Shown here piece by piece: positions 45,232 to 55,245 of a stretch of 64,000 bases of DNA. A program made the position numbers and the translations under genes. Position 1 is the first letter of the stretch, and each line of letters begins with the position of its first letter. The stretch comes from Chitinophaga silvatica (lineage in GTDB: Bacteria > Bacteroidota > Bacteroidia > Chitinophagales > Chitinophagaceae): contig NZ_QPMM01000011.1 in assembly GCF_003419895.1 (NCBI RefSeq), positions 310,001 to 374,000 of the forward strand. Reading direction: 5' to 3'. Under the pieces are notes generated by a model, which saw only the letters and a list, made by a program, of their open reading frames with translations, was not told the DNA's origin and did no database searches.

Positions 45232-47274
45232 ATGAGACGACAGACAGGCTTTTTAATCGGTACCTTGTTGGTGGTCACCGGAGTAGTAAAAGGACAACAG
45301 GATACATCTCAATTACTCAAAGAGGTAGTAGTTCAATCTTATTATTCAAGGGCATCTTTACAACGTGTGCCAACTGCCGTGAGTATTCTCACGCCGGCAG
45401 ATTTACAATTGCAGCAAGGACCTTCTCTATTACCCGCTATGAATACAGTTCCGGGAGTACGAATGGAGGAAAGATCACCTGGTAGTTACAGATTATCTAT
45501 CAGAGGTAGCCTGTTACGGTCTCCATTCGGGATTAGGAACGTTCGTATATATGCTGATGATATTCCTTTGACTGACGCTACCGGTAATACCTATCTTAAC
45601 TTGGTAGATCAGAATGCAGTGAATGCCGTTGAAATCCTGAAAGGACCAGATGGAAGTATGTTTGGTGCCAACTCTGGCGGGATTGTAAGATTATCATTAG
45701 CACCTTTACCGGCAGATACACATCATGTTCAGTTAAACCTGCAGGGCGGAAGCTACGGGCTTTTTCATGGAAGCCTCAATTTTCAGCAACAATGGAACAA
45801 CTATCAATTACAGGTTTTTCAGGGCTATCAAAGAGCCGACGGATATCGTCAGAATACTAATATGAAACGTTCCTATACTCAAACTACCCAACGTTGGGAG
45901 TATAGGCCGGGATATACCCTTAAACTACTGGCATTTTATTCGGACTTGTCGTATCTGACACCAGGAGGTTTAACTCTTGCACAAAGTCAGGCCAATCCAA
46001 AACAAGCCCGGCCAAGTACCCCAACCATTCCAGGTGCCGTGGGTCAGAAAGCAGGTATTTATAACCGTACTTTCCAGGGAGGTTTGGTGCATGAAGCTCA
46101 GTTTACCCCTCGTTTAAAGCATGTATTGGCTGTTTTTGGGGAAACCACACATTTCGAGAATCCATTTATTACGAAATATGAAGTGCGGGATGAGAATACG
46201 GCGGGAGTGAGAACCTACCTGCAATGGGAAAACGATCCGCATCGTAATAGCCTGGTTCAATGGAAATGGTTGAATGGACTGGAATGGCAGGAAACAACCA
46301 CCGATGCCATTGAATATGGAAATCGCCAGGGAGTCAGAGATACCATTCAAAGAGCTTATAAATTAACAGCCGATCAGCATTTCTTCTTTACCCGTTTTCA
46401 GGCTATGGCTAATGGTTTCACTTTTGAAGCTGCCGGCAGTCTGAACTATTTCAGGTATTTCTACCATAGCGGTAATCAAACGAAAGTTCGTTTTACTCCT
46501 CAGCTGATGCCGCGTATTTCATTGTCATACCTGTTTGCACCGCAGATAACAGGCCGACTTACCGTGAGCCGTGGTTATTCTCCTCCAACTACCGAAGAGA
46601 TTTCCGCAGTAGCCAGCAAAGACGTAGAGCCTGAGAGCGGATGGAACTATGAAGCCGGAATCAGGGCAGCTACCAGAACTGGCCGTGCATCCATTGATAT
46701 GGCTTTCTTTTATTACAGAATGCAGAATGCAATAGTCAGGAGAGTGGATAGCCTTGGTAACGACTATTATGTAAATGCCGGTGGAGTTAAGCAAAAAGGA
46801 ATAGAAGTACAGGGTACGTTCTGGATAATAAGACCCGGAGGGCACTCATTGCTACGTGGTCTGAAGTGGACAGAAGGCTATACCTACAGTCATTTCCGCT
46901 TTAGCGATTATATCATAGGCCAGAAGAATTATTCCGGCAACCGGGTAACAGGTGTTCCTCAGAATGTATTGGTAAGTGGTTTATTGTTTAATCTGCCTTC
47001 CCGTTTATCCGTTTATGTTCAGCATACTTATACCAGTCGACTTCCACTGGATGACGGTAGTACTTTTTTTGCTGATAGTTACCACTTATTGCAGGCTAAT
47101 ATCAACTGGCAGTTACCACTCCGGATGCGTTATCCTGTTTCAGTGTATGCCGGAGCGTATAATTTGTTAAATACGAATTACAGTCTGGGTAATGACCTGA
47201 ATGCAGTAGGAAACAGGTTTTATAATCCAGCTCCTGGCAGAAATTATTTCGGAGGCCTTACTATGCGATTTTAA
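45232..47274 (+). CDS. TonB-dependent outer-membrane receptor
   Basis: The start at 45232 gives a proper signal peptide (MRRQTGFLIGTLLVVTGVVKGQ); the frame stays open upstream but without one. The 680-residue protein has a plug domain (VPTAVSILTPADLQLQQGP, then NTVPGVRMEERSPGSYRLSI, VEILKGPDGSMFGANSGG) and a 22-strand-type barrel ending in RNYFGGLTMRF with terminal Phe. It lacks a carboxypeptidase-like or STN extension. It imports a bound ligand such as a metal chelate or vitamin using TonB. The substrate is not evident and no partner transporter is adjacent. Confidence 0.92.
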   Translation: MRRQTGFLIGTLLVVTGVVKGQQDTSQLLKEVVVQSYYSRASLQRVPTAVSILTPADLQLQQGPSLLPAMNTVPGVRMEERSPGSYRLSIRGSLLRSPFGIRNVRIYADDIPLTDATGNTYLNLVDQNAVNAVEILKGPDGSMFGANSGGIVRLSLAPLPADTHHVQLNLQGGSYGLFHGSLNFQQQWNNYQLQVFQGYQRADGYRQNTNMKRSYTQTTQRWEYRPGYTLKLLAFYSDLSYLTPGGLTLAQSQANPKQARPSTPTIPGAVGQKAGIYNRTFQGGLVHEAQFTPRLKHVLAVFGETTHFENPFITKYEVRDENTAGVRTYLQWENDPHRNSLVQWKWLNGLEWQETTTDAIEYGNRQGVRDTIQRAYKLTADQHFFFTRFQAMANGFTFEAAGSLNYFRYFYHSGNQTKVRFTPQLMPRISLSYLFAPQITGRLTVSRGYSPPTTEEISAVASKDVEPESGWNYEAGIRAATRTGRASIDMAFFYYRMQNAIVRRVDSLGNDYYVNAGGVKQKGIEVQGTFWIIRPGGHSLLRGLKWTEGYTYSHFRFSDYIIGQKNYSGNRVTGVPQNVLVSGLLFNLPSRLSVYVQHTYTSRLPLDDGSTFFADSYHLLQANINWQLPLRMRYPVSVYAGAYNLLNTNYSLGNDLNAVGNRFYNPAPGRNYFGGLTMRF

Positions 47275-47356
47275 ATCAGTGATAGTGGAATGAATTGACC
47301 GTTATGAGAACACATCTCCACTCTTAATATCAAACTAAAAAAAATTAAACAAAAGC

Positions 47357-47393
47357 AGGTCGATTGGCATTGGCTGGTCGACCTACTTTTTTT
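47357..47393 (+). terminator. Terminator after TonB-dependent receptor gene
   Basis: AGGTCGA (47357-47363) pairs with TCGACCT (47378-47384), followed by A-C and a run of T. It lies 83 bp after the receptor stop codon. Confidence 0.75.
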
Positions 47394-47505
47394 CTCCTTC
47401 CCAACCGGGTTCTTGCCCTATAATCTACTATTTATGCCCAGGTTTATGGGTGGTATTTAACAAAAGCGGCACAGATTTGTAATTAGTGTAAGCATTTGCA
47501 CTAAG

Positions 47506-48300
47506 ATGAATTCTACTAACGGAAAATCGGAAAAACCACTAATAACCGGGAAAATCGACAGCTTTTTCCTTCATTTCTACAATATTTTCAATTTTATACG
47601 CCGTCTGTTCCGGGAGGCCGTGCGTCCTCCTATTGAATGGGGCGAATTTATCAATCAATGTTACCAGGTAGGATATAAATCATTGGCATTGGTTACCGTT
47701 ACGGGATTTATTACCGGAGTAGTATTTACTGAACAATCGCGTCCTACTTTATCAGAGTTTGGAGTTACGGCCTGGCTACCGTCCCTGGTAGCTATAGCAG
47801 TGGTAAGGGCATTGGCTCCATTGATTGCAGCTCTGATCTGCGCCGGTAAAGTAGGATCGAGTATCGGAGCTGAACTGGCATCCATGAAAGTAACCGAACA
47901 AATAGACGCAATGGAAGTTTCCGCTATTAACCCATTCAGATACCTGGTTGTAACCAGGGTTATAGCCATGACCGTTTGTTTGCCTATCCTCATGTTCTAC
48001 AATGCCCTAATTGGCTGTATGGGCTCCTATTTTGATGTACATGCGCATGAACAAACCAGTTTGGTCGCTTTCTTTGATAATGCATTTACACAGATTACAT
48101 TCCTTGATTATACAACAGCTTTAACCAAATCAATAGTTTACGGATTTACGATTGGTGTAGTAAGCTGTTACCAGGGCTTTCATGCTACCCAGGGCACACT
48201 GGGTGTAGGAAAGGCAGCAAACATTTCGGTGGTAATTTCCATGTTTTTAATCTTCATAGAAGAGGTAATTATTGTTCACATCTTCAATTCAATCCGATAA
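47506..48300 (+). CDS. MlaE-family ABC transporter permease (MCE system)
   Basis: The 264-residue protein has five to six transmembrane helices and the family signatures RALAPLIAALICAGKVGSSIGAELASMKVTEQIDAMEVSAINPFRYLV in segments: ICAGKVGSSIGAELASMKV and EQIDAMEV are the conserved cytoplasmic coupling region. It is the permease of a lipid transporter that maintains outer-membrane asymmetry or moves phospholipids between membranes. The ATPase gene begins 3 bp downstream and the MCE protein gene next, forming a compact operon. Mla B and C partners are not encoded here. Confidence 0.93.
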   Translation: MNSTNGKSEKPLITGKIDSFFLHFYNIFNFIRRLFREAVRPPIEWGEFINQCYQVGYKSLALVTVTGFITGVVFTEQSRPTLSEFGVTAWLPSLVAIAVVRALAPLIAALICAGKVGSSIGAELASMKVTEQIDAMEVSAINPFRYLVVTRVIAMTVCLPILMFYNALIGCMGSYFDVHAHEQTSLVAFFDNAFTQITFLDYTTALTKSIVYGFTIGVVSCYQGFHATQGTLGVGKAANISVVISMFLIFIEEVIIVHIFNSIR

Positions 48301-48303
48301 CTT

Positions 48304-49077
48304 ATGACAGACAGTAAACATCATATCTTCAAGGAAAATGAAGTTATCAGGATCCGGGATTTGTATAAATCGTTCGGCGATAAACACGTATTAACAGGGA
48401 TAGATCTGGATCTGTACCAGGGCGAAAATCTCGCAGTGTTGGGTAGATCAGGAACAGGAAAATCTGTACTTATTAAAATAATAATTGGCCTGTTACAACA
48501 AGACTCGGGCACAGTTACAGTTTTAGGAGAAGATGTGAATAGTTTGAGTTATCCCGATCTCAGGGCACTGAGATTGAAAGTCGGTTTTTCTTTTCAAAGT
48601 AGTGCCTTATACGATAGTATGACGGTGAGAGAAAATCTGGCCTTTCCTCTGAAGCGGAATAACAAAAGTATGAGCAGAGGACAGATAGAGAAAACTGTAA
48701 GTATTGTATTGGATGCAATAGGTCTGCCGGAGACGATTGATCAATATCCGGCAGAATTATCAGGTGGACAAAAAAAGAGGATTGGGATAGGGCGTACATT
48801 AATATTAAGACCTGAAATAATGCTGTATGACGAGCCCACCTCAGGGTTAGATCCTATTACCAGTACAGAGTTGAATAACCTAATTGTGAGTGTTCGTGAA
48901 AGATTTAATACCAGTTCAATAGTGATCACCCATGATCTGACCTGTGCTAAAACGGTGGCAGATCGGGTGGCAGTTATGGATGATGGAAACTTTATTGCCA
49001 TTGGCACCTTCGATGAGGTGTTCAGTGCCCAGAAAGGACTTGTTAAGAGTTTTTACGACTATAATTTTATTCAATAA
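48304..49077 (+). CDS. MlaF-type ABC transporter ATP-binding protein
   Basis: The 257-residue protein has Walker A GRSGTGKSVLIK, Q-loop SFQSSALYDSMTVREN, signature LSGGQKKRIGIGRTL, Walker B IMLYDEPTSGLDP and the switch His in VITHDL. It powers the MlaE-type permease encoded 3 bp upstream. The C-terminal extension of about 15 residues (LVKSFYDYNF) fits the MlaF C-terminal tail. All ATPase motifs look intact. Confidence 0.95.
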   Translation: MTDSKHHIFKENEVIRIRDLYKSFGDKHVLTGIDLDLYQGENLAVLGRSGTGKSVLIKIIIGLLQQDSGTVTVLGEDVNSLSYPDLRALRLKVGFSFQSSALYDSMTVRENLAFPLKRNNKSMSRGQIEKTVSIVLDAIGLPETIDQYPAELSGGQKKRIGIGRTLILRPEIMLYDEPTSGLDPITSTELNNLIVSVRERFNTSSIVITHDLTCAKTVADRVAVMDDGNFIAIGTFDEVFSAQKGLVKSFYDYNFIQ

Positions 49078-49080
49078 GCT

Positions 49081-50118
49081 ATGGAAGAAATTGGAAAAAG
49101 ACGAGCCGTTATCGTTGGAGTCTTCGTATTTCTCGGGCTGGTGATTTTTATTGCAGCTGTATTCATGATGGGAAAAAAAACACAGTTATTCAGCAATAAC
49201 TTGCATGTTAGTGCTGTGTTTAAAGATGTAAAAGGATTAGCGGCCGGTAGAAATGTACAATATTCAGGTGTTAAAGTAGGTACTGTAAAGAAAATACGTT
49301 TCCTACGCGCGAATGAAATACAGGTAGATATGAATATTGATAGAAGTGCGACACCATACCTGCATAAAGATGTAGTGGCTACCGTTAGCTCAGAAGGACT
49401 TATGGGGAATAAGATGATTCAACTGACCGGCGGTTCCACCAACATGCCATTAATTGAAGACGGTGATACGCTTAATGTAGGAAGCGGGCTAAGTACAGAT
49501 GAAATTATGTCGACTCTCCAAACGAACAACAAAAGTCTTGTAACGATTACGGATAATCTAAAAGTAATCACTAAAAGAATGGTAGATGGACAAGGCTCCA
49601 TGGGAAAGATTTTGACGGACGATGCAGTATATGATAATCTCAATAGCGCAGTAGCCGGATTAAAAGTAACGGCAACGAATACTCAGCGATTAACAGATGC
49701 CTTGGCCTTATATGCTTCCAAACTGCATACTAAAGGCGCTCTTGCTAACGACCTGGTTACAGATACCACCATTTTCGCGAATCTGAGACGAGCAAGTAAT
49801 GATATTAATACCATGGTTGAACAGGCCAACATTGCAGTTGCTGAGTTGCAGGCTGCCAGCGAAGGGGTCAGAACAGGATTGGCAGATCAACAGGCAACTG
49901 CCGGGATGATCTTACATGATACTCTTTTTGCCGATGCATTGAAAGCCACCATGCTGAATTTACAGGCCAGTACAGAAAAACTGGATACCAATATGCTGGC
50001 ATTAAGAAGCAATTTCTTTTTCCGGGGCTTCTTCCGCCGCCAGGCCGAAAGAGAGCAAAAAGAGCAGAAAGCAAGAGAGAAGGCAGCACGCAAGGCCGCC
50101 AGGAAAGCTAGACGTTAG
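49081..50118 (+). CDS. MlaD/MCE-family substrate-binding membrane protein
   Basis: The 345-residue protein has one N-terminal transmembrane helix (about 9-30), then an MCE domain (about 40-120: VSAVFKDVKGLAAGRNVQYSGVKVGTV, given in pieces; key motif is GLAAGRNVQYSGVKVG), and a long helical region to about 310. It ends with a strongly basic, low-complexity tail of Arg, Lys and Ala (KAREKAARKAARKARR). It carries lipid between the inner-membrane transporter and the envelope. The basic tail is unusual and may contact phospholipid head groups or another component. Confidence 0.93.
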   Translation: MEEIGKRRAVIVGVFVFLGLVIFIAAVFMMGKKTQLFSNNLHVSAVFKDVKGLAAGRNVQYSGVKVGTVKKIRFLRANEIQVDMNIDRSATPYLHKDVVATVSSEGLMGNKMIQLTGGSTNMPLIEDGDTLNVGSGLSTDEIMSTLQTNNKSLVTITDNLKVITKRMVDGQGSMGKILTDDAVYDNLNSAVAGLKVTATNTQRLTDALALYASKLHTKGALANDLVTDTTIFANLRRASNDINTMVEQANIAVAELQAASEGVRTGLADQQATAGMILHDTLFADALKATMLNLQASTEKLDTNMLALRSNFFFRGFFRRQAEREQKEQKAREKAARKAARKARR

Positions 50119-50152
50119 TTGTTTAGGTTTACAAACAACTAACGCCTGAATA

Positions 50153-50881
50153 TTATGGTTGAATGTTATCCTTAAATCCGGTAGATACATGAGAGCCATC
50201 GCAAAATGGTTTATTGTTGGAAGCTCCACATCTGCACAGCGTAACACGGTTTCTGACTTCATAAGGCACTCCATCTGCATCAATTACCTCAATACCCCCC
50301 TGTAGCCATAATGGGCCACTGGACCCTTTAGCCGGGTCTTCTACCACTCCGATTTCAGGAGATAATAAGGGTTCTATAGGCTTTTTAGTTTCTCTATCCC
50401 AGGCAACTAACCTGCCGGAAGGACATTCGCCTACCTGTTTTATAAATTGTTCCCTGGTCCGGGGCGAATCTGTATCATTCACCATACTCCATACCTGCCC
50501 GTTAGGATCGCAATACCTGGCAAATGCGCATAGCTTCTGCACATCTGTTAAAAGTGCTGTTGGCCCCTCCAGTAATTCGGCATCATCTATATAGTCGGTA
50601 TGCCCGGCTGTTTCAGTACCATCAAAGTTGATCTTCTTATGGGTATCGTCGCAGAATGGTTTCTTATTTGAATGACCACATCTGCACAGATAAAATGGCT
50701 GGCTGTTGGGAGTGAAGGTTTTTCCGGGAATCCATTTTACAGATTCGCTATGCAGGTTGGTACCAATTGTTTCCATACGAACAGGAACTACTCCTACAAC
50801 TTCGTATGGCCCATTCAGGGTAACTTTTACTTGAAGGCCGGGAACTGGTTTCATTGTTTTGCTTTTTTTAGCAAAAAACAA
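50153..50881 (-). CDS. Protein with two CDGSH iron-sulfur domains
   Basis: The 242-residue protein carries two CDGSH motifs: YLCRCGHSNKKPFCDDTH near residues 52-69 and TLCRCGASNNKPFCDGSH near 217-233. Each has the three Cys and one His that bind a 2Fe-2S cluster. A middle region between them has a C-x-P-S-G-R-L-type motif (GECPSGRLVAWDRETKKPI). The second ATG (50854) is a possible start. Double-CDGSH proteins may act in redox or iron-sulfur transfer; the exact role is unknown. Convergent with the Mla operon, with 34 bp between. Confidence 0.9.
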   Translation of the reverse strand: MFFAKKSKTMKPVPGLQVKVTLNGPYEVVGVVPVRMETIGTNLHSESVKWIPGKTFTPNSQPFYLCRCGHSNKKPFCDDTHKKINFDGTETAGHTDYIDDAELLEGPTALLTDVQKLCAFARYCDPNGQVWSMVNDTDSPRTREQFIKQVGECPSGRLVAWDRETKKPIEPLLSPEIGVVEDPAKGSSGPLWLQGGIEVIDADGVPYEVRNRVTLCRCGASNNKPFCDGSHVSTGFKDNIQP

Positions 50882-50974
50882 CTAATTCCCTGGTTTGTTT
50901 GAACTACCGTAATAAAAAAGGGTAGGACAAGCCTACCCTCCGTGGTTTCACTGTTCCTAAAAAATTAAAACCAA

Positions 50975-52168
50975 CTATTTTTCTCTTATCAGAAATACCC
51001 TTTTTATTCTTATCGTTTGTTCGGTAGGGTTAGAGAAAGTGCCTACCAACCCTGCAGTTACTTCAGTATCGGTTTCTAATGTAAATGTTGCATTAATAGA
51101 GGTGGTGTTTTTATTTACAATCCTACCTGCATTTAATGCAGTATTTATATTTTCAATATTCGGTAACTGTTTACCAGCTGCTATTGTGAGCCAGGTATTC
51201 TCCAATGTGCCATCTATATTTGATATATCTGCTCCAAATCTGTAACTACCGGCAGGCAAGGTGAAGGTCTGGTATATTTTCCCATTGTTGATGGGTCCAT
51301 TTCCCCAGATCCATAGGGTCATACGTCCCTGGCCGTCGATATTATCGTAGGTGCCATTTTTCTCTGCTTCGGCATTGTATTGCCAATCTTTTAGCTGTCC
51401 GAAACGGCCCCCGAAAGGTTTTGAATTATCCAATTCAAAAGGATTTCCCGGGTTGCGGATATACTGGCTGGTTACATCGTATTTGATATAATTGGTTTCA
51501 AATACAGTGTGAAAAGTATCAACCGCCAATGTATCTGGCAGATAGAGGGTGCGACATTGATAGGGGGTAAGGGGAAGATAATCAGGTAAGATTATCTTCT
51601 GGTCCTTACCGATTGACTTAATCACGGTATCATGCAGGTTATTGTCGGTTGTTGTGTACTTGATTTGCATGGCTACTATACCGCCGGTGGTATCAATATC
51701 AGCAAGCGATATCTCCGCATCCGCACCTTTAAAATCTGATCCTGTAATAGCTCTGCTGAGTAATGCATCTTCATATAAACTGCCAAATACAAAGCCGGAT
51801 GCTTCGGTTCGTACAGAGATGTTATTATCTACATCAAAATTATAGACCTCAAAAGTATAATTTCTTTCTTCCAGGTTGTTCACAAAACAGCGAATAGTGT
51901 CTATACCTTCTCCGCGTTTAATATTTACAATCATGGAATCTTTACGGTTATCCCAGTACACAATTGCCCGGTTGATTTTAGGATCGGCAAACAGCAGCCA
52001 GGTAAGCTGTACTCTGTTTCTACCGGGATGTACCTGCAGGGAGTCGGCCTTCCCGGTATATCTGATCTCACCGTTTCCCAGGTACTTTTTATAATCGTCT
52101 TGTTTTCTACATGCCAGCACTATCAGTAAGAGGCTTAACACGTAAAAAAGTTTATATGTATTACGCAT
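50975..52168 (-). CDS. SusCD-associated surface lipoprotein, DUF4998/DUF5013-like
   Basis: The ATG ending at 52168 precedes a lipoprotein signal (MRNTYKLFYVLSLLLIVLAC, Cys20), giving 397 residues; the earlier in-frame start adds 14. The N-terminal half contains TWLLFADPKINRAIVYWDN and NNLEERNYTFEVYNFDVDNN, matching DUF4998. The C-terminal half is a beta-sandwich with FGGRFGQLKDWQYNAEAEKNG and WGNGPINNGKIYQTFTLPAG. Such lipoproteins sit beside SusD and probably bind glycan at the cell surface. It is the last gene of the SusCD operon, overlapping none but starting 24 bp downstream of the previous stop. Confidence 0.82.
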   Translation of the reverse strand: MRNTYKLFYVLSLLLIVLACRKQDDYKKYLGNGEIRYTGKADSLQVHPGRNRVQLTWLLFADPKINRAIVYWDNRKDSMIVNIKRGEGIDTIRCFVNNLEERNYTFEVYNFDVDNNISVRTEASGFVFGSLYEDALLSRAITGSDFKGADAEISLADIDTTGGIVAMQIKYTTTDNNLHDTVIKSIGKDQKIILPDYLPLTPYQCRTLYLPDTLAVDTFHTVFETNYIKYDVTSQYIRNPGNPFELDNSKPFGGRFGQLKDWQYNAEAEKNGTYDNIDGQGRMTLWIWGNGPINNGKIYQTFTLPAGSYRFGADISNIDGTLENTWLTIAAGKQLPNIENINTALNAGRIVNKNTTSINATFTLETDTEVTAGLVGTFSNPTEQTIRIKRVFLIREK

Positions 52169-52191
52169 ATTGAATGAATTGTAGATGATCA

Positions 52192-53352
52192 TTATTGGTC
52201 GTTCCCCCAAAATTTCATATCCTGAATATTGGCTGCATAGCCGCCATCGGTCCAGGTACGCAGAATTTTAACCCTGATATATCTGACCTTCGGTGCATTT
52301 AAAGGCACATCCATCTGTTCTCCGGCGGCAGCGGCGTCTTTATCGGCCTGGTTTACCTGTCCGACCGGTAAGCCTGATGGCTTCACAACTGTATGTTCGA
52401 TTAATTTTGTCCAGCTGCCCCAGCTGCCATCCGATGCGGGGTTGGTTGATCCCCAGATTTCAAATTGCCGGACATTATTTTGCAGATAGATCCATTCATT
52501 AGGTCGTTGCCATAACCCAATACGACTTAGTTGAGCAGTCACCCCCAGGTCGAAGGTGATCCACATTGGCATACCAGTCAGTTTATCTGCCGAGTGCCAC
52601 AATGCATTGTTCCAGATATTGGAAATAGGAAGGCCCCAGCCATAATCTACATCTCCCGGCAGTTTTACTTCCCTGAACTTGGTTTTATCCAGCAGTTTTT
52701 CGTATAGGGGTGTTAGTTCTACTGTCAGCGTATCAGACTGATTACCCCATCTGTCGCGAATGTAGAAGCCAAATTTCCGCTTTTCTGCCGCATAGCCTCT
52801 GAGGCTATAGCTATCACTCTCGCGGTTGGTGTAATGGACATCGGCAGTTCCGTAGATTCCCGAAGAATCGTTGGATAAGGCAACAATGGCAATATCAGCT
52901 TTACTTTCGTTGTTAAAAGCAATATTCACTCCTCCGAAATCGGCTCTGATTTTTAAAGTACGGGCTACCAGCAAAACGGGTGGAGACAGAGGCTTCACTA
53001 CTGTAGTTACAGCATCTGATTGTGCTTCTCCTCTTGTAACTGCATATAGTGTAATGGTATGTTCTGTTGTATCTCCAAATCCGTCTGTTATCAGGAAATT
53101 GTTATAGTAGGAGGATCTGATCTCTCTTGTTTCGTTATTCCTGATTTTATAAAGTGCCTTGACATATAAAACATCTTTATTATCAGGGAGGGTATAGGTG
53201 ATTCTGGCTGCACCGGGAAGACTGGTAACACTAACGTTTTTAATCACGTCAGGTTTATCGCCAGGTGCATTTACAGGAGTATGTTCTTCCTTTTTGCAAC
53301 CGGCAAATAGTATGCATGTATATAGTAGCAGTAATGACTGTTTTTTCATCAT
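52192..53352 (-). CDS. SusCD-associated surface lipoprotein, DUF4959/DUF5000-like
   Basis: The start at 53352 (MMKK) precedes a lipoprotein signal with lipobox FAGC (Cys near 19). The 386-residue protein has an N-terminal Ig-like domain (DUF4959-type, ARITYTLPDNKDVLYVKALY), a middle DUF5126-like domain and a C-terminal discoidin-like DUF5000 domain (about 245-386: WITFDLGVTAQLSRIGLWQR, then YIRVKILRTWTDGGYAANIQDMKFWG in pieces). The discoidin-type fold usually binds carbohydrate. It is encoded directly after SusD (21 bp) and is part of the glycan-capture complex. Confidence 0.85.
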   Translation of the reverse strand: MMKKQSLLLLYTCILFAGCKKEEHTPVNAPGDKPDVIKNVSVTSLPGAARITYTLPDNKDVLYVKALYKIRNNETREIRSSYYNNFLITDGFGDTTEHTITLYAVTRGEAQSDAVTTVVKPLSPPVLLVARTLKIRADFGGVNIAFNNESKADIAIVALSNDSSGIYGTADVHYTNRESDSYSLRGYAAEKRKFGFYIRDRWGNQSDTLTVELTPLYEKLLDKTKFREVKLPGDVDYGWGLPISNIWNNALWHSADKLTGMPMWITFDLGVTAQLSRIGLWQRPNEWIYLQNNVRQFEIWGSTNPASDGSWGSWTKLIEHTVVKPSGLPVGQVNQADKDAAAAGEQMDVPLNAPKVRYIRVKILRTWTDGGYAANIQDMKFWGNDQ

Positions 53353-53373
53353 GATTAGGTTTAAAGTGAGCAA

Positions 53374-55227
53374 TTACCAACCAGGGTTTTGCACCAGCTT
53401 AGGATTGTTTAACAAATCCCATGAACTTAGTGGCCAGAAATAGTTTTTAGTCTGAAAGCTTTGTCTGGCTCTGGTTCTGATACGATAATAGAATACCGGA
53501 TCAGGTTGATCTATATCCCATCCTCTAACCGGTTTGTTTAACTCCTCTATACATTTCTTCCATCGGCGCAGATCCCAGAATCTGCTTCCTTCCATTGCCA
53601 GTTCGATTAGCCTTTCCTGTTGGATGATCTGACGTAGTCCTTCTTTGGTATTATACTTACCGGGATTTTTGGAGTATTTCGACCAGGAAGCCTGTACACC
53701 TTCGAGGCCCGCACGGTCTCTGACTTTATCTATGTATACGAATGTTTCCGGTGCCGGTCCATTTTGCTCGTTTAAAGCTTCTGCATAGAGCAGGTATAAA
53801 TCGGCCAGGCGCATTTCCGGCCATGGATATTGTTCAACATAAATATTTTGTCCTTCCTGAATAATATATTTCCAGTTAACAGCTTTTTTATTGAAATATC
53901 CGGTAACGTTATTATCATAGATATTCTTCCTGGTTTGCCATTGCCCTGCTTTACACTCGATATGATACAAGCCATTGAGCATGTACCACATTGCACCATC
54001 AAAAGCCAGATCTGCATAGAATCTTGGTTCCCTGTTGAAATGCAGGGATGCCGTGGTATATCCTTCCTGAATTAATTCACCCTCAGCTTTTGTTGCAACC
54101 CGTAATTGTAGCCGATTGTCGTAATCCCAGGTTTTATCTTCGGTGATCGGAACACCTTTATCGGTATAAAACAATTCAGCTATTTTCATAGTGGGGGCTA
54201 CGGAACCAAGACTAATCTCATTGCCAATTCTGGCAGGATCCAGTCGAGGCATGGAATAGCGTTGTAACTGATAGGTTGAGCTATTCGGATTACCCCAGAT
54301 GATTTCTGCATTCCATTGTTCGCATATACTGTTACGAATACTCATTTGCCTGTTTAGTGTATCCGATAACGTTATACCGAGTTGTGAGAATTGATATAGC
54401 TGGATATTTCTTTTTTCACATAGCTCGATAGCGGCTTTACATGCTTCAGCAGCTACTTTCCACTTGTTGGCATCATAGGCCGGATTAAAGAGGAGCGACC
54501 CGTCATAACTTTTAAACCCGGCGTAATCCTGGTTCCCGTTATATAATGGACTTGCGGCGGCAACCAATACTCTTGCCTTAATGGCTAGCGCAATTGGTTT
54601 AGTAATGCGGCCCAACTCAGTAGCTCTGTCTGCAATTACATCAGGCAGGTTCAATGCAGCGGTATCCAGCAGATTTGCAATGTATTTAAATACCGAATCA
54701 ACATGCATTCTTGGTATCTGTGTTTGTTCTGCGGTGCTGGAAATTGGAAGATTTTTATCAATGATGGGGATAGGGCCATACATACGTACCAGTAACCAAT
54801 GATAGTAGGCTTTAAGGAACATTACTTCCGCACTCCATCTATCCTTCTCGTATTGAGGCATATCCACAACTTTATGGATGTTTTCAAGAAAAATATTGCA
54901 ATCCCTTAATGCAGCATAGTTGGTGTTCCAGGAGCTTAGATAAATAAGATTTGAACTCATGAAACCAAGTGCAATTTGCCATGGATCTTCATTGGTACCA
55001 TAAGGCCGTTCCATCCAAAACTCATCTCCGGCCAGTAGTGCAGGATTGGTTGAAAGATTTCCATCGTCCGGCAGGTAGGAATAACAGGTAACAAGATATT
55101 TAATTGCTTCCTGCCGCATCGTAAATGCATTATCAATAGTGGCCACATTATCCGGAACTACGTCCAGGAATTTTCTGCAGCTGCCCAGTGTAAGCAATAT
55201 AGAAAGTATAATTAATAAGCGTTTCAT
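53374..55227 (-). CDS. SusD/RagB-family nutrient-binding lipoprotein
   Basis: The 617-residue protein has a lipoprotein signal (MKRLLIILSILLTLGSC, Cys17) and the SusD N-terminus RKFLDVVPDN, four tetratricopeptide-like helical repeats, and the RagB end LYLLYAEALNEQNGP ... IIQQERLIELAMEGSRFWDLRRW. It sits on the cell surface as the lid over the SusC porin and binds glycan or other substrate. The gene follows susC by 18 bp, in the standard SusC-SusD order. The size is at the upper end for the family. Confidence 0.95.
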   Translation of the reverse strand: MKRLLIILSILLTLGSCRKFLDVVPDNVATIDNAFTMRQEAIKYLVTCYSYLPDDGNLSTNPALLAGDEFWMERPYGTNEDPWQIALGFMSSNLIYLSSWNTNYAALRDCNIFLENIHKVVDMPQYEKDRWSAEVMFLKAYYHWLLVRMYGPIPIIDKNLPISSTAEQTQIPRMHVDSVFKYIANLLDTAALNLPDVIADRATELGRITKPIALAIKARVLVAAASPLYNGNQDYAGFKSYDGSLLFNPAYDANKWKVAAEACKAAIELCEKRNIQLYQFSQLGITLSDTLNRQMSIRNSICEQWNAEIIWGNPNSSTYQLQRYSMPRLDPARIGNEISLGSVAPTMKIAELFYTDKGVPITEDKTWDYDNRLQLRVATKAEGELIQEGYTTASLHFNREPRFYADLAFDGAMWYMLNGLYHIECKAGQWQTRKNIYDNNVTGYFNKKAVNWKYIIQEGQNIYVEQYPWPEMRLADLYLLYAEALNEQNGPAPETFVYIDKVRDRAGLEGVQASWSKYSKNPGKYNTKEGLRQIIQQERLIELAMEGSRFWDLRRWKKCIEELNKPVRGWDIDQPDPVFYYRIRTRARQSFQTKNYFWPLSSWDLLNNPKLVQNPGW

Positions 55228-55245
55228 AATCGTAGATTGAAATTG

